From NCBI GenBank assembly GCA_028693815.1, contig JAQUUP010000020.1, positions 1-36,230 on the forward strand: DNA of 36,230 bases. Reading direction: 5' to 3'. A program made the translations under genes and the position numbers. The stretch is from Candidatus Omnitrophota bacterium (GTDB lineage Bacteria > Omnitrophota > Gorgyraeia > Zapsychrales > Aceulaceae). Within the stretch, counting starts at the first letter, position 1. Each line of letters begins with the position of its first letter. Shown here piece by piece: positions 23,947-32,519 of the stretch. Under the pieces are notes generated by a model, which had not been told where the DNA came from, ran no database searches, and worked only from the letters and a program-made list of their open reading frames with translations.

Positions 23947-25770
23947 ATGATGATAAAAAGAAATAGAAGAATTAAGAGAAGTTTTTTAGTTTGTTTATTT
24001 TTTATTTTATTCTTCGCAACGCTTGGTTTAGCGCAGGATATTGATTTTAATACGTCTGTCAATCGTAACAAGGTCGCTTTAGATGAAACGATTGAGCTTA
24101 GTTTGACGGTCACAGGAACCCAAGACGTTTCCCCGATTAAGCTTCCAGAGATTCAGGGATTTCAATCAAAATACGTTGGTCCTTCAACAAGCATTTCTGT
24201 TGTTAACGGACAATATTCTTCTTCGATATCTTATAAATATATTTTGTTCCCTCAGCAGTTAGGGCGTTTTCAAATTCCAGGTTTTGGCATTACGATTGAG
24301 GAAAAACAATATTCTTCTAAGCCAATTGACCTTGAGATCGTTGAGTCAAAAAGTGATTCATTCTCATCTCAGGCGGCGAATTCTGATCAAGAGGATCTTG
24401 GTGATAGAATATTCTTAGCCTTGGAAATAAAAAAAGAAAAAGCATATTTAAACGAGAGAATTCCGGTAAGCATTAAGCTTTTTTATTCTAATATTCCTGT
24501 TCAAGATGTTCAGTTTCCTGCAATTGAGCAGGAAGGTTTTGTTTTTGAAGAATTTGCTAAGCCTCAACAATATCAGGATTCTATTAATGGCATTTCATAT
24601 AATATTATTGAATTTAATGTTATGGCCTATCCTTCTAGATGTGGAACGCTTTCTTTGGGGCCTGCAGAGTTGACATGTAATCTTTTGTATAAGAGCGCTT
24701 CCCGAAAAGATTCTTTGTTCGATGATTTTGGAGTATTTTCGAGTTCTTTTTTTGATAATTTTCTTGGGTCGCATGAGAAGCGTCCGATTACGCTAAAATC
24801 AAAACCGATCGAAATTGAGATATTGCCGTTACCGGACGGGGCTCCAGAAAATTTTTCAGATGGAGTTGGGGTGTTTAATTTTTCTGTTTCGGCAAGCCCA
24901 CAAGAGGTTAATGTCGGTGATCCTGTGACGATTAAAATGACGATTTCAGGGGATGGAAATTTTAAGAGTTTGACCATGCCATCTTTTAAAAATAGCGATA
25001 ATTTTAAAGTTTATGATCCTGAAATTAAGCAAGAAAATAAAAGCAAGATTTTAGAACAAGTTTTAATTCCAAAATCTGAAGATATTGAAGAAATCCCAGT
25101 GATCAGTTTTTCTTATTTTGACGTGGACCAAGGGAAATATAAAACTATTACAAAAGGACCTTTTCCGTTAATTGTTAATAAAGTAAAGGCAACACAGCCT
25201 TTAAGGCTTGTAGAGCTTTCGGGAGAGCAGCCAACCGGTGTTCAGGACGACCGCTTAGGACGTGACATTGTTTTTATAAAAGAACATCCAGGGGCATTTT
25301 TTTCTTTGGGCTGGGTTTTATATCGAGATATTCGTTTGTGGATTTTTGTGATTGGATATGCACTGTTTGTTGTAGGTTTTTGTTTTATTTTTCGTCAGCA
25401 AGAAAGAATGAAGACAGATACAGCTTATGCAAAGAGGCTGCGCGCTCCTAGGAAAGCAAAAAAAAGATTGAAGCAGGCAAGACAACTTATAGATCAGGGA
25501 AAAGCGCAGGAATTTTACGACACTGTTTTTAAGCTTTTGCAGCAATATTTTAGTCATAAACTTTCTATCCCTGAGGGCATGATTACGGATAAAGAAATTG
25601 ACCTATTTTTAAGTAAAGAAAAGATTGCGTCTGATATTGTGACTAAAACAAGAACACTTTTGGCTCAATGCGACGCAGTTCGATATGGAGCCATTTCTGG
25701 AGATGTGGAAAATATGGAAAAGAATTATGAAGATCTTCAAAGCATTATTGATTTCTTTGAGAGGATGTAA
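23947..25770 (+). CDS. batD: BatD-like membrane protein
   Basis: About 607 residues. ATG 23947, 23950 or TTG 23944 could start it; no clear ribosome binding site separates them, and it begins right after the batC stop, so re-initiation is likely. There is a signal peptide (residues about 12-30, with LFFILFFATLGLAQ). The large periplasmic region has beta-sandwich-like repeats: the first includes NRNKVALDETIELSLTVTG, a later one SPQEVNVGDPVTIKMTISG. A membrane helix follows near residue 470 (LWIFVIGYALFVVGFCFIF), then a cytoplasmic helical tail with KLLQQYFSHKLSIPEG. This is the layout of BatD. Confidence 0.9.
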   Translation: MMIKRNRRIKRSFLVCLFFILFFATLGLAQDIDFNTSVNRNKVALDETIELSLTVTGTQDVSPIKLPEIQGFQSKYVGPSTSISVVNGQYSSSISYKYILFPQQLGRFQIPGFGITIEEKQYSSKPIDLEIVESKSDSFSSQAANSDQEDLGDRIFLALEIKKEKAYLNERIPVSIKLFYSNIPVQDVQFPAIEQEGFVFEEFAKPQQYQDSINGISYNIIEFNVMAYPSRCGTLSLGPAELTCNLLYKSASRKDSLFDDFGVFSSSFFDNFLGSHEKRPITLKSKPIEIEILPLPDGAPENFSDGVGVFNFSVSASPQEVNVGDPVTIKMTISGDGNFKSLTMPSFKNSDNFKVYDPEIKQENKSKILEQVLIPKSEDIEEIPVISFSYFDVDQGKYKTITKGPFPLIVNKVKATQPLRLVELSGEQPTGVQDDRLGRDIVFIKEHPGAFFSLGWVLYRDIRLWIFVIGYALFVVGFCFIFRQQERMKTDTAYAKRLRAPRKAKKRLKQARQLIDQGKAQEFYDTVFKLLQQYFSHKLSIPEGMITDKEIDLFLSKEKIASDIVTKTRTLLAQCDAVRYGAISGDVENMEKNYEDLQSIIDFFERM

Positions 25771-25771
25771 A

Positions 25772-26542
25772 ATGAAAAATTTTAAAATAATTCCCTTATT
25801 GTTTGGGTTTAGTTTTTTTGTATTTTTCGGCAATGTCGAGGCAGCTCCCAAAGATGTTGTATCAAAGTTTTATGAAGCAAATCTTTCTTATAAAGACGGA
25901 GAGTACCGAAAAGCTATTGATCTTTATGAGGACATTGTCCGTTTAGGATTTGCTAACGGTGTTCTTTATTATAATTTAGGCAATAGCTATTTTAAGATTG
26001 ATGATCTTGGTCGCGCGATTGTTAATTATGAGCGTGCAAAATTCTTTATTCCAAGAGATGGTGATCTACGTTCTAATGAGCAGTATGCTTATTCGCTCAC
26101 GCAAGCACATAATCTTTTGACAAAAAAGATGTTTTTAGGCCGCATCATAGAGAAAATCAGAGATGAGTTTACCTGCAATGAAATTGTTTGGTTTCTTCTA
26201 GCTCTTTATATTGTGCTTGGGTTTTTTGTTGTTTTCGGCATGCTGAGCAAGTGGCCAAAGAAAAAAATCTTTATTATTTCTGGAATTTTTATTGTTATTA
26301 TTGTTTTCGGTTCGATGATGTTGATTACTAAAGTTTTAGCTGAAGATCGAGCGGCAATCATTATGCTTGATACTGATGCTAAATTTGAGCCACAAGATAA
26401 TGCCACAACGCATTTTTCCCTTGTCATTGGCTCAAGAATTAATGTTGTTAAAGCTGAAGATAATTGGGCAAAGATCGAACGCTTAGATGGGAAGCTTGGT
26501 TGGATTAAGGCCAAAGATTTTGAAATGATTCACCTGCATTAA
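25772..26542 (+). CDS. batE: BatE-like TPR-SH3 protein
   Basis: A 256-residue protein from ATG 25772, with AGAGG seven bases before it and inside the batD end (one-base gap between genes). It has a signal peptide (about 1-23), TPR units (ANLSYKDGEYRKAIDLYEDIV, NLGNSYFKIDDLGRAIVNYERA), two membrane helices (about residues 131-151 and 161-184), and a C-terminal SH3b-like domain (AKFEPQDNATTHFSLVIGS, then DNWAKIERLDGKLGWIKA). BatE is normally the last Bat gene, as it is here. The start 29 codons upstream is rejected: those residues are a frame shadow of the batD end. Confidence 0.88.
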   Translation: MKNFKIIPLLFGFSFFVFFGNVEAAPKDVVSKFYEANLSYKDGEYRKAIDLYEDIVRLGFANGVLYYNLGNSYFKIDDLGRAIVNYERAKFFIPRDGDLRSNEQYAYSLTQAHNLLTKKMFLGRIIEKIRDEFTCNEIVWFLLALYIVLGFFVVFGMLSKWPKKKIFIISGIFIVIIVFGSMMLITKVLAEDRAAIIMLDTDAKFEPQDNATTHFSLVIGSRINVVKAEDNWAKIERLDGKLGWIKAKDFEMIHLH

Positions 26543-26555
26543 TTCATAATATGAT

Positions 26556-26583
26556 TTGTTGATTTCTTTTTCTGCGTTATAAT
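26556..26583 (+). promoter_or_regulatory. Sigma70-type promoter for the response regulator gene
   Basis: TTGTTG (26556-26561) and a perfect TATAAT (26578-26583) are 16 bases apart, 28 bases before the start codon of the response regulator. No terminator is seen between the bat operon and this site. Confidence 0.6.
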
Positions 26584-26610
26584 AAGAAAAAGAGACTTTC
26601 GGAGTCAGTC

Positions 26611-27012
26611 ATGTGGAATGTTTTAATCGCTGAAGATGATTTTCAGAATAAGAAAAAACTTCTCGATGCTTTAAAGGGCCGAGCAACGTGCACAGATGTC
26701 TCCAGCGGCCAGCAAGCATTAGATGCCTACAAAGATAGCCTTTCTAAAAATATTCATTTTGATTTTATTCTTCTTGACGTTACGATGCCTAAGATGGATG
26801 GATTTGCTGTATTAAAAGCAATTCGAGCTCAAGAAGAAAATCTAACCCCACCTAGAAAAGAAGCCTTTGTCATTATGATTACGGCTTATAAAGATTCATT
26901 GATGGAAAAATACAATATGGGCTGGGATGATTTTATTACAAAACCAGTCGACAAAGATGTTCTGATCAAGCATATGGAGCGCTTGGTTCATCCTGCTCGT
27001 CATAATTCTTAG
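26611..27012 (+). CDS. Single-domain response regulator (CheY-like)
   Basis: A 133-residue receiver domain with no output domain. The acidic pair is AEDD (Asp9, Asp10), the phospho-acceptor is Asp56 in LLDVTMPKMDGF, the switch Thr91 lies in MITAYKD, and Lys111 in ITKPVD. These residues are all present, so phosphorylation is expected. GGAG lies about nine bases before ATG 26611. No histidine kinase is in the window. Its end faces lpxB from the other strand, 10 bases away. Confidence 0.95.
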   Translation: MWNVLIAEDDFQNKKKLLDALKGRATCTDVSSGQQALDAYKDSLSKNIHFDFILLDVTMPKMDGFAVLKAIRAQEENLTPPRKEAFVIMITAYKDSLMEKYNMGWDDFITKPVDKDVLIKHMERLVHPARHNS

Positions 27013-27022
27013 TAAATATTAT

Positions 27023-28162
27023 TTATTTTAGGAAAGAAAGAATCTCTTTTGCCGCGCGCATGCTTGCTCCTGGTGCGCCGAGAGCGTTTTTTACTTTCGT
27101 GAGATCTTTTTTGATAGATTCTATTTTGACAAGATCGCTTAAAATGGAAATAATTTCTGATGTTATTTTTATTTCAGTTGCGTTAAGTTGTATGCATTCA
27201 GGAACAATCTTTTTTTGCGCAACAACATTAACAAGTCCAATATAAGGAATTTTGATTAATAATTTGGCAAGGATCCATGTTAGAAAAGATGTTTTGTAAA
27301 CGACAACCATTGGTTTGTTTAAAATGGCAACTTCAAGCGTTGCCGTTCCGGAAGCAACAAGGCAGAAATCTGATGCGCGAATACCATCATAGGATTGATT
27401 GCTTAAGATTTTTATGGGAAATTTTTTTAATAGATATTTATTTAGAAGATCATCTGTAATCGTCGGTGCTTTTAGAATTAGAAATTGTAGATTTTGATTC
27501 TTTTGATAAAGATTTTTTGCCGCACGGATCATGACTGGCAGAAGGCTTGTGATTTCTTTTTGTCGTGAGCCTGGTAAAAGTGCAATTGTTTTTTTAGTTT
27601 TTTCTAGACCGAGATCTTCAATAATAGACTCGCGAGTTTTGTTTATTTTTATTTCATCAACAAGTGGATGACCAACGCAAGTGACATCCAAGCCTTTTTT
27701 TGCGTAGAATTCTTTTTCAAATTCAAACAAGACAATCATTTTATCAACGATTTTTTTGATCAACTCAACACGTTTTTCATTCCAGGCCCAGACTTGTGGG
27801 CTAATATAATAAATGACTTTGATGCCTGTTTTCTTTAGTTCTTGAGCAAGTTTTAGATTGAATCCAGGGTAATCGACTAAGATGACAGCTTTTGCGTTTG
27901 TTTCTTTAGTTTTATCTAAGATTAAACGAAAGAGTCTTTTGAATTCTGAGAGATGTTTAAGGACTTCGACAAATCCAATAACTGCAATTTTAGTGATGTC
28001 GGCATAAAGTTCGACACCGCTTGAGCCCATTTCTTTACCTCCAAGACCTGAAAATGTAGCATGAGGATCAAGATATTTAATGGCTTTAACAAGGCTAGCT
28101 GCGTGTGCGTCTCCGGAGGCTTCTCCAGCAACAATGATTAGGTGGTTTTTTTGTTGTTCCAT
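27023..28162 (-). CDS. lpxB: Lipid-A-disaccharide synthase
   Basis: A 379-residue glycosyltransferase of the LpxB family (family length about 380). It joins UDP-diacyl-GlcN to lipid X, giving the lipid A disaccharide, at the inner face of the inner membrane. Motifs include VAGEASGDAHA at the N terminus, YYISPQVWAW, VGHPLVDE, LLPGSRQKEI, and AILNKPMVVVYK. Its start overlaps the end of the Gfo/Idh gene by 25 bases, indicating coupled translation. It shows that the organism makes lipid A and therefore has an outer membrane with lipopolysaccharide or a related lipid. Confidence 0.96.
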   Translation of the reverse strand: MEQQKNHLIIVAGEASGDAHAASLVKAIKYLDPHATFSGLGGKEMGSSGVELYADITKIAVIGFVEVLKHLSEFKRLFRLILDKTKETNAKAVILVDYPGFNLKLAQELKKTGIKVIYYISPQVWAWNEKRVELIKKIVDKMIVLFEFEKEFYAKKGLDVTCVGHPLVDEIKINKTRESIIEDLGLEKTKKTIALLPGSRQKEITSLLPVMIRAAKNLYQKNQNLQFLILKAPTITDDLLNKYLLKKFPIKILSNQSYDGIRASDFCLVASGTATLEVAILNKPMVVVYKTSFLTWILAKLLIKIPYIGLVNVVAQKKIVPECIQLNATEIKITSEIISILSDLVKIESIKKDLTKVKNALGAPGASMRAAKEILSFLK

Positions 28163-29073
28163 ATTTGATTGGTGATGTCTAAAGCTAACAATAGGGCGTC
28201 GCGGCCTTCAGCGCCTGAAACAATAGGCTTTTTGTTGTTTTGAACGCAATCGATAAATGATTCGAGTTCTTTTTTAAGAGGCTCTTCTTTTTCAATAGGA
28301 AGGGAGTGCTTAGATATGAGCTTTCGATGTTTTTTATAGATAAAAGCTTCTTGTTTAATGTAGTCAAGAGAAATGTAGGCATCTTCTAGAAAGATTCGTA
28401 TTTTTCGTGTGACTTCGTCAGAAACACGGCTTGCAGTTAGGTTGCAGACGCATCCATTTTTAAAAGTAATCCGGGCATTAGCAATATCTTCTAGCTGTGT
28501 TAAGACTTTTACTCCAACAGCTCTAACTTCAGCTACTTTTGAGTTTGCAAGACCTAAAATAATATCAATGTCGTGAATCATTAAATCCATGACAACACCA
28601 ATATCTAGTGATCGGTTTGGAAAATGATTAAGTCGGTGGCATTCAATAAATTTTGGATTTTTAGCAAAATGCTTGATGCTTTCAAAAGCGGAATTAAATC
28701 GTTCAATATGACCAACTTGCAAGATACATTTTTTTTCTTTTGCAATTTTAATAAGCTCATCTGCTTGCTTGACAGTGGTCGTAATAGGTTTTTCGATAAG
28801 GGTGTGGATATTGTTTTTTAAGAAGTCTTTGGCAATATTAAAGTGGAAAGTTGTTGGGGTGCAAACGTTAACAGCATCAACTTTTCCGATTAGATCTTTA
28901 TGGCTAGTGAAAAGTTTTACCTTATAATGATCTGCGAGTTTCTTGGTTCGGCGTTCTTTTACGTCGCAGACTCCAATAAGATTAACTTTATTTGAAAGTT
29001 CATGATAGACTTTTAGATGGCGAGAACCGAGGTGCCCAATGCCGATAACAGCAACATTTAATTTATTAGACAT
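28138..29073 (-). CDS. Gfo/Idh/MocA-family oxidoreductase, possibly lipid A related
   Basis: A 311-residue NAD(P)-dependent sugar oxidoreductase. The Rossmann motif is AVIGIGHLGSRH (8-19) and the family motif EKP is at 94-96, followed later by GVVMDLMIHDIDI, containing the usual His-Asp pair. Length is normal. Overlap with lpxB suggests a role in making the lipid A sugar: in Leptospira and Acidithiobacillus, GnnA of this family oxidises the 3-OH of UDP-GlcNAc before transamination by GnnB. No GnnB-like aminotransferase is in the window, so gnnA is only a possibility. It is the first gene of a two-gene minus-strand unit. Confidence 0.88.
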   Translation of the reverse strand: MSNKLNVAVIGIGHLGSRHLKVYHELSNKVNLIGVCDVKERRTKKLADHYKVKLFTSHKDLIGKVDAVNVCTPTTFHFNIAKDFLKNNIHTLIEKPITTTVKQADELIKIAKEKKCILQVGHIERFNSAFESIKHFAKNPKFIECHRLNHFPNRSLDIGVVMDLMIHDIDIILGLANSKVAEVRAVGVKVLTQLEDIANARITFKNGCVCNLTASRVSDEVTRKIRIFLEDAYISLDYIKQEAFIYKKHRKLISKHSLPIEKEEPLKKELESFIDCVQNNKKPIVSGAEGRDALLLALDITNQIWNNKKTT

Positions 29074-29114
29074 AGTATTAATTTCACAAATAAATAAGTT
29101 TATATAATGCTGAC

Positions 29115-29143
29115 ACTATAACAAATCGCTCGACAAAAGTCAA
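29115..29143 (-). promoter_or_regulatory. Promoter for the oxidoreductase-lpxB unit
   Basis: On the minus strand, TTGACT (29143-29138) and TATAGT (29120-29115) are separated by exactly 17 bases. It lies 42 bases upstream of the oxidoreductase start and overlaps the promoter-like sequence of the divergent ABC transporter. Confidence 0.65.
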
Positions 29144-29158
29144 TCAGTATGCTACGAT
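29130..29158 (+). promoter_or_regulatory. Possible promoter for the MsbA-like gene
   Basis: TCGACA (29130-29135) and TACGAT (29153-29158) are 17 bases apart, 41 bases before the start codon. Each element has two mismatches to consensus. It overlaps the minus-strand promoter by 14 bases. Confidence 0.4.
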
Positions 29159-29198
29159 GCACCCCTTAGAAATTTAATATTTATATATCTATACATAT

Positions 29199-30992
29199 AT
29201 GCAAAATTACTTCAAACTTCTTAAATTCTTAAAGGGACATGTCAGGGTTTTGATTGCCGCGATAGGCTGTATGTTTGTTTCGGCGATTTTTGACGGATTT
29301 CAGCTGTCATTAATTGTTCCTATGGCTGACAAGATTCTTGGAAAAGGCGAGATTACTTTGCCTACTAAGGCGCCTGTTTTTGTGATGAATTTTGTTGATT
29401 CGATTAATGCTATGCCATCTGAGAAACTTTTGTACATTGTTTCTGTCGGCATGCTTATTATATTTTTTCTTAAGGGTATTTTTACTTTTTTACAAGGTTA
29501 CTTGATGAATGATGTCTCCCAGCGTGTTATGAGAGATATTCGCCATCGTCTTTACCAAACGATTCAGAATTTGTCGTTGGATTATTTTAGTAAAAAAAGG
29601 ACTGGAGAGCTTGTTTCGCGTATTACAAATGATGTTTCAGTCATTGACAATGCTGTTTCTTATGGGGTTTCGGATCTTTTTTATCAGTCATTTCGTGTTC
29701 TTGTTTTTGTATCTATTGTTCTTTTCATTTACCCTAAAGTTTTTATTGTTATGCTTGTTTTAGTGGGTTTTATTGCTTTTCCAATGAGGCAGATAGGAAG
29801 AAAGTTGAAGAAAATATCTCATCAATCTCAAGGGAAAATGGCTGATATCAATTCACTTTTGCTAGAAACAATTTCAGGGATTCGTGTGGTTAAAGCCTTT
29901 GGTATGGAGGATTACGAGACAAATCGTTTTAAGAATCAGAACAGTGATTTTTATAAACTTAAGATGAAAGCAGCTAAAAGGACTTTAATTATTAGCCCGA
30001 TTACAGAGTTTATTGGAGCTCTTTTTGGTGCTGGGATTTTGCTGTGGATCGGCCGACAAGTTATTGCCGGAGAAGTGTCTTTTGGGATTTTTGGGTTATT
30101 TTTAGGCTCGCTGCTTTCATTGTTAAATCCTATTAAAAAACTGAGCAATGTTAACGCTATTGCTCAGCAGGCATTGGCTGCTAATGAACGTATATACGAT
30201 GTTTTAAATTCAAGTCCAACGGTTGTTGAAAGTTCAGAGGCAAAAGGTATTGGCGTTATTCAAGATAAGATAAGTATTAAGGGTGTTGATTTTCATTATG
30301 ATGATGAAGCAAAAGCGATTTTAAGAAATATTACTTTGGATATTAATGCTGGAGAGATTGTTGCCGTTGTGGGACCAACCGGAGCTGGCAAATCAACATT
30401 TGTTAATTTGATTCCAAGATTTTACGATCCAACAAAGGGTGACGTTGAGATTGATGGTATAAATCTTAAAGATGTGAGCTTCAAATCATTGCGTGGCCAG
30501 ATTGGCATTGTGACTCAGGAAACAATTTTATTTAATGATTCAATACGCGCCAACATTACTTATGGTCATCTCGAGGCGTCTCAGGACCAAGTTGAACAGG
30601 CTGCTAAGAAGGCTTTTGCGCATGACTTTATTCTAGGGTTACCAAGCGGTTATGATACTGTTATCGGGGATAGAGGTTTTCGTTTATCAGGAGGAGAGCG
30701 TCAACGTATTGCGATTGCTAGAGCGATTTTAAAGAATCCGCCGATTTTAATTTTAGATGAGGCAACATCACAGCTTGATTCAGAATCTGAGAAATATGTT
30801 CAGAAAGCAATTGATGAGCTGATGAATGGGCGCACGGTTATTTCAATTGCACATAGGCTTTCCACGATTAAAAAGGCTACAAAAATTGTAGTCTTGGAAA
30901 ACGGAGAAATTGTTGGAATGGCGCCACATGCAAGACTTTTAGAGGAATGCGATCTTTATAAAAGGCTTTATGAAACGCAGTTTCAGGCCTGA
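29199..30992 (+). CDS. msbA: MsbA-like ABC exporter (lipid flippase)
   Basis: A 597-residue half-transporter: an N-terminal exporter membrane domain with about six helices (residues about 17-320), then the ATPase domain. Walker A is GPTGAGKS (392-399), the signature LSGGERQR starts at 496, and Walker B ILILDEAT at about 516, with the H-loop in SIAHRLSTIKK. Half-transporters dimerise. The membrane domain carries LSLDYFSKKRTGELVSRITND, typical of the MsbA group. Its divergent neighbour lpxB suggests that it flips lipid A core; other substrates are possible for this family. No clear ribosome binding site precedes the ATG. Confidence 0.9.
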   Translation: MQNYFKLLKFLKGHVRVLIAAIGCMFVSAIFDGFQLSLIVPMADKILGKGEITLPTKAPVFVMNFVDSINAMPSEKLLYIVSVGMLIIFFLKGIFTFLQGYLMNDVSQRVMRDIRHRLYQTIQNLSLDYFSKKRTGELVSRITNDVSVIDNAVSYGVSDLFYQSFRVLVFVSIVLFIYPKVFIVMLVLVGFIAFPMRQIGRKLKKISHQSQGKMADINSLLLETISGIRVVKAFGMEDYETNRFKNQNSDFYKLKMKAAKRTLIISPITEFIGALFGAGILLWIGRQVIAGEVSFGIFGLFLGSLLSLLNPIKKLSNVNAIAQQALAANERIYDVLNSSPTVVESSEAKGIGVIQDKISIKGVDFHYDDEAKAILRNITLDINAGEIVAVVGPTGAGKSTFVNLIPRFYDPTKGDVEIDGINLKDVSFKSLRGQIGIVTQETILFNDSIRANITYGHLEASQDQVEQAAKKAFAHDFILGLPSGYDTVIGDRGFRLSGGERQRIAIARAILKNPPILILDEATSQLDSESEKYVQKAIDELMNGRTVISIAHRLSTIKKATKIVVLENGEIVGMAPHARLLEECDLYKRLYETQFQA

Positions 30993-31044
30993 AAATGACA
31001 AGAAAATGGCTATTTTTGTCTAAAAAATGGCGAAAAAGAAAATG

Positions 31045-31073
31045 TTGCATTTATATTAATTCTTAGTTATACT
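31045..31073 (+). promoter_or_regulatory. Promoter of the rpsB operon
   Basis: TTGCAT (31045-31050) and TATACT (31068-31073) are separated by 17 bases, leaving a leader of about 60 bases before rpsB. Leaders of rpsB are sites of S2 feedback in some bacteria; no such structure was identified here. Confidence 0.6.
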
Positions 31074-31139
31074 ATGTGGATTAATTTTTTAGAATGATAA
31101 AAAGTAAGCTTTTATCGAAAACAGTTAAACGGAGGAAGG

Positions 31140-31925
31140 ATGACAAACGAGTTAATCAAGAAACTGCTAGAAGCAGGGGTTCACTTCGGACACCAAACAA
31201 AAAGATGGAACCCAAAAATGAAACCTTTTATCTTTGGCGCCAGAAGCAAGATTTACATTATTGATCTGGAAAAAACTGCAGAGTGTCTGAATCAGGCCAA
31301 GGATTTTTTGCATGAAATTGCAATGAAAGGTGGGCGTGTCTTGTTTGTGGGAACAAAAAAACAAGCGCAAGATGTAATTGTTCAGGAGGCAAAACGTTCG
31401 GATATGTTTTATGTTAATTATCGTTGGCCGGGTGGACTTTTGACAAATTTTGAAACATCAAAGAAATCTTTGGAGAAGCTATCTAATTTAGAAAAGATTT
31501 TGGAAGATGGTACGGCTGAAAAACTAACAAAAAAAGAGATTGCTCGCATGGGCAAAGAATGCAATAAACTTTCCCGCGATCTTAATGGTATTCGAGAAAT
31601 GAAAGATCTTCCTCAGGCTATTTTTGTTGTTGATCCAAAGAAGGAAGAAATTGCCGTTCGTGAGGCAAAAAAATTAAATATTCCTGTTGTTGCAATTATT
31701 GATACTAATTGTGACCCAGATATGGTTACTTATCCGATTCCAGCCAATGATGATGCTTTAAAATCAATTCGTTTGATTTTAACGATAATTACTGACAGTG
31801 TTGTTGAGGGTCGAAAAGGATACATGACAAGTGTTTCTACTCAAAAAAAGGCAAAAGAAGAAAATGAAGGTCCTATTGCTGAAGATAAGCCTCAAGAAGC
31901 CGTCTCTCAAGAAGAGACTGTTTGA
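31140..31925 (+). CDS. rpsB: 30S ribosomal protein S2
   Basis: A 261-residue protein with GGAGGA directly upstream. Conserved features include LLEAGVHFGHQTKRWNPKM, KIYIIDLEKT, VLFVGTKKQAQ, YRWPGGLLTNF and IDTNCDPDMVTYPIPANDDA. The C-terminal extension of about 35 residues is acidic and Lys/Glu/Gln-rich, as often seen. First gene of the rpsB-tsf-pyrH-frr cluster found in most bacteria. Confidence 0.98.
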   Translation: MTNELIKKLLEAGVHFGHQTKRWNPKMKPFIFGARSKIYIIDLEKTAECLNQAKDFLHEIAMKGGRVLFVGTKKQAQDVIVQEAKRSDMFYVNYRWPGGLLTNFETSKKSLEKLSNLEKILEDGTAEKLTKKEIARMGKECNKLSRDLNGIREMKDLPQAIFVVDPKKEEIAVREAKKLNIPVVAIIDTNCDPDMVTYPIPANDDALKSIRLILTIITDSVVEGRKGYMTSVSTQKKAKEENEGPIAEDKPQEAVSQEETV

Positions 31926-31988
31926 GGTATTTTTTGAGAAAGAATTTAATAATTTATAATGATAAGATATAGTTGAAAGGAAATAATA

Positions 31989-32519
31989 ATGGGCACAGGG
32001 GTAGACGCAATTAAAGAATTAAGGGAAATGACTTCTTGCGGAGTCATTGAATGCAAGAAGGCTTTGGAAGAAACCGGCGGAGATCTTGCTAAAGCGAAGG
32101 CAGTTTTGCGAAAAAGAGGTTTAGAGTTAGCTGCAAAAAAAGGAAGCCGAACAGCTAAAGAAGGACGCATTGAGACATATATTCATTTGGGTTCAAAGAT
32201 TGGTGTGCTTGCTGAAGTTAATTGTGAAACAGATTTTGTTGCAAAAAATGATGATTTTATTCAATTTTCAAAAGATGTGGTTATGCATATTGCTGCCATG
32301 AATCCAAAATATGTCCGCAAAGAAGATATCCCTGAAGATATTTTGTCTGAGCAAAAAGATAAAGATGCATTTTGCAAAGAAGTATGTCTTTTGGAGCAGC
32401 CATTCGTTAAAGATTCTAAACTAACAATACAAGATTATCTTAACAATCTTGTGGCAAAGATTGGTGAAAATATGTTTGTTAGCCGATTTGCTAGATTTAA
32501 GGTTGGGGAAGTTGAATAA
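31989..32519 (+). CDS. tsf: Elongation factor Ts (short form)
   Basis: A 176-residue protein with AAAGGA ahead of ATG 31989. The N-terminal UBA-like domain has [21 protein letters not shown], and the core has [15 protein letters not shown] (TDFVAKND contacts EF-Tu). E. coli EF-Ts has 283 residues; this one is closer to the compact form of Thermus and lacks the second half of the core and the coiled-coil insert. It exchanges GDP on EF-Tu. The final codons overlap the pyrH start by eight bases. Confidence 0.97.
   Translation: MGTGVDAIKELREMTSCGVIECKKALEETGGDLAKAKAVLRKRGLELAAKKGSRTAKEGRIETYIHLGSKIGVLAEVNCETDFVAKNDDFIQFSKDVVMHIAAMNPKYVRKEDIPEDILSEQKDKDAFCKEVCLLEQPFVKDSKLTIQDYLNNLVAKIGENMFVSRFARFKVGEVE

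Noticed and set aside
25685-25771. Upstream start for the BatE gene
   Set aside because: The 29 added codons are read from the end of batD in another frame; ATG 25772 has a ribosome binding site and opens a signal peptide.
32449-32511. Longer N terminus for UMP kinase
   Set aside because: It would overlap tsf by 71 bases and adds residues not seen in the family; TTG 32512 gives the expected N terminus.
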